This document shows positions 1 to 11,757 of a stretch of DNA of 64,000 nt, in pieces. The stretch lies in assembly GCA_029953675.1 (NCBI GenBank), contig JAMWBK010000010.1, positions 1,593,001 through 1,657,000 on the forward strand. The letters are read 5' to 3'. Position numbers and translations under genes: made by a program. Every line of letters begins with the position of its first letter. Within the stretch, counting starts at the first letter, position 1. The DNA is from Rhodosorus marinus (taxonomy: Eukaryota; Rhodophyta; Stylonematophyceae; Stylonematales; Stylonemataceae). The notes under the pieces are model-generated. The model did not search any database. It was not told the origin of the DNA and saw nothing but the letters and a program-made list of their open reading frames with translations.

Positions 1-1010
1 TTCGCTATCCTTGAACAGCGCCAAGGTATCTAGAATTCATGCAGGAAAGCACCAAGCAGAGGTTAGCACGAGGAGTCTTCAAAAGTTGGCTTGGTGAATT
101 CCAAGAGTACCGTTGAAAATACTGAAGGGCAAAACCCCGCAGGGAAGAAGAATGTCTGGTTCCTGCGTGGCAAAGGGTTCGGGAGGGGAGGTTGGACCGG
201 ACGTGATTCGCGGATCGCACATGTCCTCATACCCATCAGGAGCGGGAAATTCTCCTCGAAGCTGCTGAACCGAGAACGATGTTTTGTAAGTCCTCACGCC
301 CTGTGTTATTCAATGAGGCAGAAAAGTCGTTAGCGGTGAGTTCTGAACATGCCACGGCGTCCGAGTCTTCTTCAGGGTTACCTGGAAGAAGAACCTTAAG
401 CCGTAGTAGAAAACGGTAGGGCTGGTCACTGGCTCTTCCAGAGTTAGCGTCACAGTGCAGTTCTTAACACCTGAGAACATGGGGCCGACATCGCACTGCT
501 CGATATTGTCGTAGCGAACACGATCTGTGGTAACTACCTACGTACATGTTCCAAGTTTCGAGTCAGACGTTGGAAGAGATAGGAATCCGATTTCTTCCTA
601 GGCACCTGCTTGCGTGCGGATTACGACCCTACCTGGGTTTCCCCAACGACTACGACAACACCTAAGGTTGTTAGCGCGACGAACATGACTGCGTACATCA
701 GCAGCAGATGCTTCGGGTATACATAGAAGTTGAATTCATACATTTGATGCTGCCAGAATCTGTGTTCTGATTCGTTCGTTGCATTGTGATAAATCCAAAC
801 CGCGGGCGGAGAGCTGTTGTCAGCAAGAAGAACAACAACCAGACTAGTGGATGTACGTCTACTAGCAGCGAGGACTAGATAATCATCTTCAAACATACCA
901 AATCGTTTCCATCCTGCCAAACCACCTTTGCCCAGACACGGACCAAAATTTTTCTCACAGCATAGGCAACCGCAGCAAGCGTCGAACCCATCCTCCTGCT
1001 CCTGCTCCAT
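1..1010 (-). CDS. CDC50/LEM3-family P4-ATPase (flippase) subunit, 5' part
   Basis: Minus-strand gene that runs off the left window edge, so the C-terminus is missing. Family members are the accessory subunits that let P4-ATPases leave the ER and flip phospholipids. The first membrane segment lies at about 640-720 (LLLMYAVMFVALTTLG). It is followed, after an intron at 538-632, by the lumenal part VRYDNIEQC and a YYGLRFFFQ block. A second intron (301-381) joins in phase to TYKTSFSVQQLRG, the equivalent of the conserved YxxSRxxxQLxG stretch. Next comes LPCGVLPFSIFN, matching the family signature PCGxxAxSxFND. The codon after IFN is split at 111 by a good donor, so the D may come from the next exon. 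The N-terminus is uncertain: the only in-frame ATG seen is at 1010, and a cysteine-rich leader plus a possible unspliced intron lie before the membrane segment. The family call is firm; the exact 5' model is not. Confidence 0.82.
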
Positions 1011-1849
1011 CCTTAAGCGCCTCTTCTTACCCCTCCAAAATCCAATAACCAAACTCAAATTGTTAAGCGCTTATGCCGAAAACATGCGAGATCGTGCTGC
1101 CCTTCCCCTCCCGCACTGGCGTGGCGATCTGTTCGAACTGACCCCCCCAGTTGCAGCAATCCGTAGCTAAAGGTCATACAGCGATCAGTGGAATAAGCGA
1201 TTCTGCATTTTTCTGACCATCAGAGGGGATGGCTATTGCACGTGATCGAAAACCGCGAACCCGAGATACCAGAATCTGGTAATTGCCCAGCTAGATTCAG
1301 CTTATTTCTTAAGCAAAACCGAATTCATGGGTGAAAAAGCGCAATAGGCAGCTCCTAGGTGATGATGGGTTCTGGAATAGTGATTCTGGAGCTACGATGT
1401 CAAATACATGAGCAGGATGAGGCACGATTTTGATCCAACGATTTGAGCACTGGTCTTCTCGATTTGTTTGTTGTTTCTCATACGTTTTCGATGCGTGGGT
1501 TTGCTGCTGGCTGCTGGTAAACACTACTCAGCGGGCACCAAGTTGCAAGTCTGCTTCTCGGTTATTTGCAGGTTTCGCTCATTGCCAAATCTTCAGACGA
1601 TGATGTTACAGCTTTCTTGACGAGTACGCATAGACAAAAGACAAGAGTGCCCTTGTGGATTGTATCCAAAAGATCGCGGTCCTTAACAGTCCGACCGGAC
1701 ATGTACGTTGAGAGAGAGAAAGAAAAGTGCAGCTTTGGCGCGTATGAGCGTCAAGAAAGCCAAGAGGATCTGTCTATTCGACGAATTCGGGTATTTCCGA
1801 TACGCAACTGAAAAACCATCCAAGCTCGGTCGGACATCAGAAGAGACAC
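1011..1849. other. Intergenic region, no gene recognised
   Basis: Some 840 bases between the start of the CDC50-like gene and the 3' end of the methyltransferase gene. Short open frames exist on both strands, but none has a recognisable domain, and several start only at non-ATG codons. A GA-rich stretch lies near 1709-1730. It probably holds the promoter of the CDC50-like gene and the 3' UTR of the methyltransferase. Confidence 0.5.
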
Positions 1850-2816
1850 TCAGAGCTTCCGAGGTCTACCTTCCACCATTACAGATCGCCGAACTCCTGC
1901 AACTTTTTTACCGTCGTTGATACTAGTTTTTTGGGCGATGAAAACACCGCATGATTCAAGTACCTCATCAAACTCCTCCTCGTACGTTACACTGCCAAAG
2001 TCTATGGATGTCCAGTAGCTCAACCTAGGCTTCAACCATTCCAAAAACCTGCGTCAAGTGATCGGTTCATGTAGTTTGGGGTGAAATGCGCTGTCAGTGG
2101 GCTTGCATCAGCTGCAGTCTGTACAGGACGAAGCGACCACTTACGGATTTTGCTTTTCTTCAAATGTCTGCGTAAAGAAAATTCTCCCTCTGTGACCATC
2201 TTTCAGGAACGTGATAACCCTCTTCAAAGCTGCTGGCTTGTCGGGAAGAATCATGAAGCTCCCGCTAAAGTAAACGGCATCGAAAATTTTGGCTCCTGTC
2301 CGTAGCGTGAGAAAACTTGGTTGAAGGCCTCCTGAGTTTTCTCACGTATGACTCGATGATCTCACCTTCGCTGGACTTTGGTCTAAAATCATAGATGCTA
2401 TCATGGACAACGCTAACCCAGTGCTCTAAATGCTTTTCCGCAATCTCTTTCTTGCATTTCAGAACATAAGACTCATCATAGTCAACGCCAGTCACCCGAA
2501 TCTTCTTTTCCAGGATTTGATTCGCATTCCGCATAAGTGCCGTCCCAGTTCCGATGCCCACGTCTGTGAAGGAGAACAACGAATGCAAGTAACATTTCAG
2601 CATTATCGGCCTAGTAGCGATGGTGTTTTATGTAACATAGGTTCTTGCGTCCACTAAACAAGGCCAGGGCTTACCGAGAATATGTGCCCCTTCGGGCAAC
2701 CGGTTCAAAACGGCCGAATACCATTTGGCCGTAAAAGAAACAATGCAGAAATTGTATACGGATGAGCGCGCCTCATCTCTTAAATTCGCAATCGCTCTCC
2801 AAAGTTCCTCTAACAT
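1850..2816 (-). CDS. SAM-dependent class I methyltransferase
   Basis: Four-exon minus-strand gene. Exon 1 starts at ATG 2816 (MLEELWRAIANLRDEA) and ends at 2675. Intron 2564-2674 joins in phase to the SAM-binding motif I, DVGIGTGTAL, followed by VTGVDYDESYV, the acidic residue at the end of strand beta2. A short intron near 2320-2355 brings in the frame KIFDAVYFSGSFMILP, the usual motif IV/V region, then LKRVITFLKDG and RIFFTQTF. A last intron leads to WLKPRLSYWTSIDFG and YEEEFDEVLESCG, ending at 1850. The layout is that of small stand-alone Methyltransf_11/25-type enzymes; the substrate cannot be read from sequence. Its start lies 210 bp from the PPME1 start on the other strand, so the two probably share a divergent promoter. 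An upstream coding exon is possible, because the frame stays open to 2843 without an ATG. Confidence 0.82.
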
Positions 2817-3025
2817 CTTATGTCTGCGTGCACTGATCTCCAACAGCCAGTGCTTGCCCTAAGCTTGATCACCAACAAGGAAACGAACGACTCGAACGGA
2901 TAAACGAAATCCTGACGGGGACGCAGCTATAACAGGATCGATCTTGGAGATGCTATGGCCGAGGGTCAAGTAAAGCCAACTGGAAAGAAGTTGAAACGGC
3001 TGAATTTTGAGTCGCTGAGTTCAGA

Positions 3026-4577
3026 ATGGAAGACAGACCGCGGGCTCAAGGTGATAAGCCCGGCTCGATGGGGCGACCGCCGTTCCCACCTCGGGTTGCA
3101 CCCAGACAACTCGACGCCGTTGATCAGAAGCTAAGAGCGGAAAGTTTAGCGGTTGGAGCGGAGGACTACCGCTCGTTACCAGATGGCGACTTTTCTCCTA
3201 CCGAATGGACCGCAGCTTTCGATGAGAAAGCTGACGTCGAGGTAGATGGAATTACTGGATCATTTCGATGTTACTTTTCAGGTTCGCACGCTCTCCGCTG
3301 CTTTTCGTCATGCTCCTTTGACATGTTCCGCGCTAAATTGATGTGATTCGTCTATTCAAGGAAATAGAGATCGAAACATAGCTCTGATCTTCCTGCACGG
3401 CGGTGGTCAATCTGCGCTCTCCTGGGGAGTGTGTAGCCGCCAGCTAAAAGAGCAGTTAAGGGATTCCGATGTTCAGCTTGTAGCGTATGATGCACGAGGA
3501 CATGGAGCAACTACGGCCATTCCCGAGGACGACTTGAGCGCTGAGCGAATGGTGGAAGATGCAGTACAGCTGATCCATACCCTTTTCTCGAATCGACATG
3601 AATCTCACCAAATTGTCCTTGTTGGACATAGCATGGTGAGCGGTAGTGGAGCGAGTCCTACAAGCGGAGAAAATTCGTTCAAGATACTGACGAGAGGAAC
3701 GGTCTTCAAATCAACGCGATAATCCGGTGAGATTTCAGGGAGCGGCCGTTGCCACTCGAGTAGCAATCAGGACGGATTTGGGAGTTGAGTTGCGGGGACT
3801 TGTAAATATCGACGTAGTTGAAGGGACGGCCATGGACGCCCTACCACATATGAGCGTGAGCTTCCCTACTCCTTCGCATGCGTGCCGTCCTGGTGTGAAG
3901 GTTTTAGAGGCAATTTATTGGTCAGAGCCAATCAGGACGGACTAATGACAGCCACTTGATCTTACTCCTCAGATCTCGTTCGTTCCATATTGCCAAGGCT
4001 TTTTTACATCTCCGGCCAGCGAGTTTCAAGACCCAAAATGAGGCTATCAAATACATGGTGACCAGCGGCCAGCTCCGAAAATTGGAAAGTGCAAAGCTGA
4101 GCGTCGCCCCGCAACTTCGCTTCGAAGTTGAAAGAGGGGTTTATGGCTGGAGGACTGATTTAGAGGTACGTAGTGCTGTGCCTAGCGCCTAGCCCTTCAA
4201 TATACCGTTTCAGTCTCATAGTTTCCGAGATTGTCCTTCCATAGGCGACAGGAAAACATTGGAAAGGCTGGTTTTCGGGAATGAGCCAGCTTTTCTTGTC
4301 AGTTCCAGTGATGAAGCTGCTTGTGCTTGCAGGTGTAGATCGACTAGACAAGGCTCTGATGATTGCTCACATGCAAGGTATATGCTGCTGCTCATAATTG
4401 TGGGACCGTCAAGCCTTGGAAAGACCGTTTCTAAACAGTTGTCCCCCCGACAAATGCACAGGCAAGTTTCAAAATCATGTTATACCTACAGCAGGCCATG
4501 CTGTGCATGAGGACGAGCCTGAGGCCGTCTCGCAGTTGCTTACATCATTCATGCAGAGAAACCGTCTCTTGCAATGA
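3026..4577 (+). CDS. PPME1: Protein phosphatase methylesterase 1 (PPME1), alpha/beta hydrolase
   Basis: Removes the C-terminal carboxymethyl group from the PP2A catalytic subunit. The order of conserved blocks is complete: a proline-rich N-terminus with FSPTEW and a DVEVDGITGSFRCYFSG strand, the oxyanion-hole motif IFLHGGGQSALSWG, DARGHGATT, DLSAERMVEDA, the nucleophile elbow GHSMGAAVATR (catalytic Ser), NIDVVEGTAMDAL, a QLRKLESAKLSV helix, KHWKGWFSGMSQLFL, VLAGVDRLDKALMIAHMQGKF (acid region) and GHAVHEDEPEAV with the catalytic His. At least five introns are used; one falls directly behind GHSM (donor GTGAGC after 3633), splitting the nucleophile elbow. The junction near 3855-3970 could not be put in phase with a canonical site, so that exon border is unsettled. 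The start at ATG 3026 gives a normal N-terminus. The stop is the TGA at 4575-4577. Confidence 0.93.
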
Positions 4578-5785
4578 CTGATCTTCAGCATGCTGTCCAA
4601 AAGTTCCGATATTGTCTTCGAAACTGCGTATTTATCATCTCCAAACCTCCCGTATGGGAGAAGCGCGTTTCTGGGGTTTGCGGTGAAATTGCTTGTCGGC
4701 GAAGAAGTTCTGCTATTCTACGCGAAGGTGCAAAGCCTTTGTGCGCGCTAGTTTCAGGCGTGATCGAAAGGTTGCATCTTAGTAGTCGAAAGCGAATTAA
4801 ACAGGTTCAACGGCTAACCTCCACGAGAGGACAATTCATCTCTGCCCACTCGCTACATTGGTGCAGCAAAGAAACGCCTACTCCTCGGAGATTCTGCGTG
4901 TTCTCCATGTTGCTATCGCCAAATGGCCACTTGTCGCGTAGTTTATACAGACAGCGCATCCTTCAGGTGCACACGCGTCCAACTTTTGGGCTGGAAAGGA
5001 GTAGCATTTCAGCACCTGTTGGGAGAGCCACAACCGCATCGTAGTCACAAGGGCTCGTAAGTTTCTCAACGTCTTCCACAGCAAATACTTAGTTCAACAC
5101 TTGAATTGGGCCCTGTGCCACTGAAGCAAAGGTGTATGTAGCTCTTTCCACTAGCAGAGTTGAATAATCTGGGGCCACGAATTTCGCTGAATAGTCCTCG
5201 TTCTAAGGTCCTGGAGTGCCAGCATTTCCCTCCCGAGGCAACTTGTGTTTTGTTGTGACCAAGAACCAACAAAGAAACTACCTGAATTCTACCCTAGACG
5301 CCGATTTCGAGGACTGCGGAGACTAGGACAACCGAACCCATAAACAGGAACCACCTCCCGCCTCGGTAAACCAGTGTCTGTGCTCGACTACTCAATTTAT
5401 GGAATGTCCCGCAATCAATTGGTATCGCAATTTCGTTGGATGCATCGCTTTCCGGATAATCATTGTTTCCCTGAGTTTTTGGTTGTTGTCAAAGCAACCG
5501 CAAATGACTCAGAAGCGTTTTTGGGTCCGCAAGGGGGGAGGGGGAATTGATTCGGAAATGTAGGCCATCAGGTGGTCACAGGTAGCATGTGTGGGAGGTA
5601 AGTGGGCGGGGAAGGTGGGTTACGGTTGCTAAAAATTCTAAAATCGATCAGTTGGAACCAGGTGGTGCTTGGCCTAGAAACGCTCGAGACTGTAGGAAGG
5701 CAGACTAGATTTGATCGGCGCTGTAAAGGAGACTTCCGCAACGGTTATACCTTGTCGGCTAGAAAAATGTGTAGAGGGTAGAACA
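4578..5785. other. Intergenic region, no gene recognised
   Basis: About 1.2 kb between PPME1 and the BRCT gene. The first 470 bases stay open in one plus frame, and shorter minus-strand frames exist (4878-5084, 5066-5272). None shows a known domain or a convincing splice pattern. A G-rich run lies at 5534-5550. The last few hundred bases must carry the promoter of the BRCT gene. Confidence 0.45.
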
Positions 5786-8700
5786 ATGACGCCCTTGACG
5801 GATCGAAAGGTCTTTACTTCTTTTCGGTGAGCTTGGCGCAGTGCTGAGGCTTTTTACGCCGTTAGTTTTATCTTAGACTACTGAATGACATCCATGGCTA
5901 CAGGTTCGGGGGATCCGCCACGTCCTCGCTGAAAAAGCTTGCGACTGACAATGGTGCCATACTAGTGAAGGATGTTGGGTCGGCAGATCTAGCTATATTT
6001 CCGTCTTTAGATGATGTAGATGATTTGGAACTAACAAAGGCCCCGGCATCCGCGTTGGTGACAACTCACGTTGTACGTGCAATTTGACTTTTGATGACCT
6101 CTTTCCTGGAGTTGGTCTGTTAACGGATTCGAGTGGAAAGTTCTGGGCTGAACGTGTCTAACATTCTTTGAAATCCTAGGTGGTCATGGAAGCCGTGGAA
6201 AATGAACTGGAGCTACCTGCCAGTGGGTTCCTGAGGTTCAATTGTCTGAGAGATTGCTTGATTTCAACGACGGGCTTGTCTAAGGTATGTTGAGGGGGCT
6301 CTATGCCTAGTCTATGGTGTATATATCTACAAAATCTGGAGCGTCTGTTGAACGGGTCGCCCGAGATTTTTGCGCAGGTTGGTTCTTCAGAGGTTGCGAA
6401 GATTGTCCGAGAATTAGGGGGAAAATTTAGCAGGAATTTCAGCTCGGGTACCACGCACCTCATTGCAGAGATAGCAGCATCGGAGAAACATCGGGCTGCT
6501 ATGCGGACCATGAAGCAAGTTGTCTCCAGAGAGTGGATAGAAGAATGTTGGGCGACCGGTCGCCGCGCCGAAGAGAAGGAATTTCCGGTTAAACCGTTAG
6601 CAGGTAGAGTTGCAAGCTACTGCTCCTGTCAGGAGGCTTTGATGCCGCGCGCACAAAACACGGAGACCTTATGATTATATCTCCTTCCTCCGCCTGCTTG
6701 GCGTCCAGGGCTTGTGGTTTCGGCGACTGGGTTGTCCTTCAAGGAGCGAGCTGCCGTCGAGAAGCTTTGCGTGAAACTCGGGGCATCGTTCATGGCCACA
6801 CTTACTCGAGAGGCCTCTCATCTAATTGCTGGAGCTCCAAATGGCCCTAAGTATGACTTTGCAGTCAGGAATCGTATTCGTGTGGTGAGACCGAAGTGGC
6901 TGGACGCGTGCGAAGCGAAGGGGAGTTTTGTGGACGAATCTGAGTTCGAGATCAACGAGCCAAATTCACATCAAGAGGTACGTGAAGACGCTGCGGATGC
7001 TAACTAGTGACCGGGTTTCGTGGACGAACATGTGAAGTTGAAGGCCCAACGCTGATTCCTTCGGGATGACGTTTCTTGATTCAGATCTCCGCGCTTTTTC
7101 TTGACTCCTGTTGTGTGTTTCTTGCTGAAGTCACTCCTATTGAAGAACGCTATCTACTGCGAAAGCTAAGGTCTGGAGGGGCTACGAGGTCTCCTCGACT
7201 GACTGAACAGACCTCTCACGTTGTGGTTGGAGCACAGTTCAACCCGTAAGCTTGGATAATCACCCTCAATCCTTCTTGAATTGCCTTCCACACATCCTTC
7301 TTCTGCCGCCGGCTTGATTATACGGGTTTTCTCTCATGCTCCGTGCTTGTCCGATGGACAGATCTGAAGAAGCCCTGGAAAGGTATCGTGAAGTAACAAA
7401 GTATGGCACCCGCTTCGTTATGTCTCAGTGGTTGGAATCCTGTCTAAGCGCAAAAATGTAAGTTCCCACGCCCAATGCTCAAAAGGAACTTAAGCGATCT
7501 TGGCGTGTCGTGGGCAAGGTTGGCTTATGCAAAAGTAAATTTCTTATAGGAACGTACCCGTCGATGGGTTTGAGGTCGAGCTTGTAAGGCATGAGAAAGC
7601 GACGGATAGTGGCAAACGTCAACGCCGACCAAATCACGTAATGGATGATATGGTGCCACCTTCTGACATTTTCCGTGGCTTGAGAATTGGGGTTCAACAC
7701 GAGGAAGATGCTGCATTGGTGGTTAGGGGCGGTGGCAAAGTATGTCCCACAGTCAATAAGTGATTTACCCTGCAGAGCTCTCACAGCGAGAGCTTCGCAC
7801 CTTTTTGTTGTGTGTGTGTGTGTTTGCCGTTTACCGCTTTCAGGTGATGAGGTACGATTCGGACAGCTTGGCTTTCGAAGGTGTACCGACGCATGTGGTG
7901 CTTGATCATGGATCCCAGAAACTTGCCGCTCAGGGAACCTGTGTTAGTCGCAAATGGTTATCTTCGTGCCTGATGGTGAACTCGCTTCTGCCGGTAGATA
8001 GCAATCGGCTGTACAGCCCAATCACGAGCAAGGTTTGTAATTTTCAAGGAACTTAGCTTCAGAGATGTTGTAGAGATGAGGTCAAACCCGCTGCGTTTCT
8101 TTAGGTCTGATCATCTCCCTGTTTGTGGTTTTTGCACTTGCTCTGCAGCTGCCGATTGCGAAAATGGATCGGATGAATATAACTGTGTCTGGGTTTTACG
8201 TGAAGACTCCTGACGGTTTCCCGCTGCGAGGATCTTTGGCCGCACTTATCCGTCTTCTTGGAGCAACGTTCTCGGAGAGGTTAGAGTTCCCACGGCTGCT
8301 TTCAGCACTCCTTCACGTGTATCTCACTGGTAGTGCTTTTCTTATCGTCTTCTTATTGTGTTGACAGAATGGCGAGAAAAAGCACAACGCAACTCATTTG
8401 TGAAAGCGCTTCCGGAGATAAATATGCTCGTGCTCGGGACTGGGGAATCCCTTGCTTGTCAGTGGACTGGCTCTACTCTTGCGCAGACCATGGGGAGATT
8501 ATGGAGACGCTTCCGTTCATTGTAAGGGCAGAAGCCAGTGGGTAGGAACTAGAATCCACATCCTGTACTGAGTGTTGTACGTTGTCAAGTTTTGAGCAGT
8601 TTTGAGCAGTTGTTATTGACCCATCTCTATGCCGGGTATCATTATTAGGAGTGCCGAGAAAACTGTTGGTGATTCCACCTCCGAGTAAGTAGAGGGACTC

Positions 8701-9186
8701 CAACTGGCGACAGACCATTCGATGGACTAAGGGAGACAATCCGTTTTATTCACAGTATCCAGCGCGGGGGGACCCCTAGTACATCTGAAGATAACGGCTC
8801 GGCGAAGTTGCTAATGAGCCTCACAAAGAAATGGTCGAGCTCCTCGAGCACAAAGAAACACGTAGTCAGCTTGAGGGCCCCAGCTGCGCAGACTGCGACG
8901 AACAATGCAGACGATTCGAGCAGGGCTCTAAAAGTCTCAGAACTGGACTCAATATTTGAAGGTACGCCCTCGGAGCCGCTACGCACCCCCGCGGTTTGCG
9001 TCCGCTGAACGAACAGAGCAATTACTCGTAATAGATGGAGAAGAACAGCCGAGCGCGGAGTTGTCACAAGCCCAGATGGTCACTTACAAAGCGAATCCGA
9101 AGAAAAAGGCCAAAAAGGACTCAAGCGAGTTCAACAAATCGCACTCCTCCCCAAGTGAAAATGAACTAACTCAAAGCACATACTAA
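5786..9186 (+). CDS. Multi-BRCT checkpoint/replication scaffold, TopBP1/Dpb11/Rad4-like
   Basis: About a dozen exons whose frames join in phase. Exon 1 is only 41 nt (5786-5826, MTPLTDRKVFTSF); intron 5827-5903 leads to RFGGSATSSLKKLATDNGA. Six BRCT-like units follow: the first at 5786-6280, a second with LGGKFSRNFSSGTTHLIAE and WIEECWATGR, a third with LGASFMATLTREASHLIAG and PKWLDACEAKG, a fourth with ERYLLRKLRSGGA, TSHVVVGAQ and SQWLESCL, a fifth with GVPTHVVLDHG and RKWLSSCL, and a sixth with LIRLLGATFSER, TTQLICES and SVDWLYSCADHG. Each shows the conserved W-x-x-x-C of helix alpha3. A serine-rich tail (8770-8950), one more intron and a terminal MVTYKANPKKKAKK segment follow; the basic cluster may be a nuclear signal. 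TopBP1 relatives use tandem BRCTs to bind phosphorylated Rad9 and Treslin/Sld3. The family is clear; orthology to TopBP1 is inferred from repeat number. Confidence 0.85.
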
Positions 9187-10575
9187 CATATTCGTGTACA
9201 CTAAAAACCCATGATTTCTGAAGGAAGAAAGCGGTGCAACCTAGACTGTGCAACATCCGCCGGCTAGCGCCCAGAGCTGAGATGACTCTTTCTCAATCAG
9301 AGTGTCTGTCTGCTCACCCTTTTGTACGGCAATTCGAAGTCGAGCGAGCGATGTCACATACACCCGTCGTACTGAAAGGATATACAGGACCTTGGCAGAC
9401 TCATATTTGTCCTCAAGGGCCGAGAATCCTGAAGGCATCTTGGGTTTTACCTCTATCACGGTATATATGCAAACAGGGCCAGAAAAAAATGCGAAACCTC
9501 GGCGAGCCCATGCACTAAGCAACAATTTGATCGACACGTGTCATGCCACGGCAGTGCCAGAACAAGCAAAACAAATTGTTCAAAAATATTGAACCCCATT
9601 GGCCAATAAGACTCGTCTTTGATAAATCACGTTTTAGATGAGATTCTGGTGATTTGCGGGAAAATCATTAGGAGAAAACGAGTCATAGCTTCTATGTATG
9701 ATCAAACCGGACAATTAGTACGATTGTAAATGTTTTTACTACAAACAGTATGCGGAACTTTATGTACCGCAGGGGTAGACCGGATGGTGTCGATCGTGCG
9801 TTGCTAGAAAATTGGAACATTTTAAGTCGATATTCCCCAACAGCTGCTTTTGCACAATGGGTTGTTCACATTTTTCTGTGAAGTTAGGCAGCTGTTTTCG
9901 TTTTTTGGTAAAAGTTTCTGGAAATGCCACCGGCGGCTGTAGCTCTTCTAACCAGAAATGTGACATTAAGAAGCGACTGCACCTATATATACTAGCACGA
10001 CTTTTGCCGTCCTCTATTTTCGTAAATGATGCGTCCAGTTTCATCGGAAGCGGTTTTCTGAAACCCTTTAAGGACCCTAGATTTCGCATGTTTTTTTTCA
10101 ATTCCCTAAATCAAGTTGGTTCTCGGTTTCCGACGAGATAGATGCTCGGTCCTCATCTTGAGGACATTTTTCGTTTTGAAGTAATGATTGGAATTTTGTG
10201 TTTTCATTAAAAATCATGGGCTTGTTTGCTTTTCGTTTAGAAACGAGGATGCTGCTCGGTTATATATCACAAAAAGCGAAACTTGTGACGAGGGCTGTGT
10301 TCGTGGGATAAGTTCGGAAATCAGTGGTGGAAGTGAAGAAGGATACGTTCGGTTCGGCTCAGCTGGGAGGAAGGAAGCGTAGACTGGTAGACTGTAACAC
10401 GTTAACGGGGAAGGGTCTAGCGTTGCGACGGGAGGGTACCCGAGGGAGGAAGGACAGACTTGCGCGCTTGTTTTCTTTTCTTTGTTAATTCGTGAAACGA
10501 TTTTTGGTTTGACGGATTTCTGGCGCGGACGAAGTGATCTTCTCTTGGGAGTTTTTCGGGTTGTCGGTCTACTCG
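9187..10575. other. Intergenic region, no gene recognised
   Basis: Roughly 1.4 kb, AT-richer than the flanking genes. Overlapping open frames occur on both strands at 9234-9592 and 9760-10141. They lack domains, have poor composition for coding sequence and shadow each other. The stretch 10380-10480 is purine-rich. The region presumably carries the promoter of the zinc-ribbon/RRM gene. Confidence 0.45.
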
Positions 10576-11757
10576 ATGGCGTTCATCAGTGCTTTAAACG
10601 TAGTTTTGAGGAGGGAAGGTTTTGTTTCAGCATGTGACTTTGGAAGGCCTTGGCTACCTAAGAAGAGAACGCAAGTCCGTGTAGAACAGCTCGTATCCAA
10701 GCCGATGCGGCCTAGTTCTCCTGCACCAGATTCGTCTTCCTCGGATGCAATAGAAGACTATTCCGAGTTGACAGACATTCGACCTGAACCAGTTTTGGAA
10801 AATCCGGTTGAAGAAGATGTGCCTGACGGAGATCCGGATGTGGTTTATTACTCGCAGTGCTCAAAGTGTAAGGCTGTGTACGAGTTGCGACCGAAGGTAA
10901 TATTGCTCGCACGCGAAATGAACATTTTGGGAAATCGTGGTTGAAGGTCTTGCATGCCTTGTGATCTTTGATGAGCTGGTTGCAGTGACGGAACGCGTTC
11001 AAGCTTTCAACTTTCATTGGGTTCTAAGAGGATTCCTTGCCTTGAATGCAGGTCCTTGGACTAGAAGGGTCGAAGGTACAGTGTTCTGTGTGTAAGAATC
11101 AATGGTATCAGCGGAGGGACAAGTTGATGGAGCTGGATCCGACAGTTGACGAACTGGAGGACTTTCCGGAATCAGAGCGCGAAAGATTTAAGAGGTCGTC
11201 GCCAAGTAGAGGGGGTTACAATGGTGGTGGTAGGCCGGGTGGACAATTCTATACGGCGTTTGTGGGAAATCTGTCTTTCAACACGACGCGTGAAGAGGTA
11301 AGAATCCCACCCACGAAGAGTTGCAATTATCAATTTCAATAGCTACCTCCGAATTAGACGTTGGAGGATGCCGTTATGTTCCGAGGCATTACCTCAGACT
11401 TTTTGTAGCCTCGAGTATTCCATTGTAACACCAGCGTGAATCTGCTGGGAGTTCGTCCCCTTGTTTGCTGTGTCAAGAGCTCGAAAATTTCTGTTTTCGA
11501 TGGGCTCACGAGCTCAAAGCCGTGCACCCTCAGTTGCTGAGCCTAGTCTTTTGTGTTTGTATTTTAAGTTGTACGATCTCGTCAAAGACAGAGATGTTGT
11601 GCGATGTCACGTAGTAGAAAAGGATGGGCGATCCAAGGGTTTCGCGTTTGTCGACTTCAGGACTAAGGAGCAACTTACCAAGGCGATGGATGAGTTGGAT
11701 GGGCATGAGCTTGGAGGGAGACAAATTATCGTCAAGGAAGGTCGAAATTCTTCCTAG
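10576..11757 (+). CDS. Zinc-ribbon plus single RRM RNA-binding protein, probably plastid-targeted
   Basis: Three exons (10576-10896, 11052-11297, 11569-11757) join in phase to a 251-residue protein. Residues about 1-45 (MAFISALNVVLRR...) are hydrophobic, then basic, with few acidic residues, as expected of a plastid or mitochondrial presequence. An acidic Ser/Pro-rich stretch follows. A four-cysteine zinc ribbon spans the first intron, with CSKC in exon 1 and CSVC in exon 2, about 20 residues apart, reminiscent of MJ0042-type ribbons. Residues about 170-248 form one RRM: RNP2 is AFVGNLSF, then the second intron, then RNP1 KGFAFVDF and a C-terminal ELGGRQIIVKEGR strand. An RRM placed after a zinc ribbon suggests an organellar RNA-processing or ribosome-associated factor. 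The target is inferred from the N-terminus only. Confidence 0.82.

Noticed and set aside
4560-4760. Minus-strand frame antisense to the region behind PPME1 that looked protein-like
   Set aside because: All three minus frames are open over part of it and no upstream exon or domain could be joined.
4574-5044. 156-codon plus frame whose ATG overlaps the PPME1 stop (ATGA)
   Set aside because: Overlapping stop-start is a bacterial pattern; the genome is eukaryotic. No domain, odd composition, and the other strand is equally open.
7805-7825. (GT)n run that might mark a regulatory or Z-DNA element
   Set aside because: It lies in an intron of the BRCT gene next to the acceptor, where pyrimidine/GT tracts are ordinary.
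9760-10141. Long open frames on both strands at the same place
   Set aside because: They mirror each other, lack domains and run through AT-rich DNA; most likely chance.
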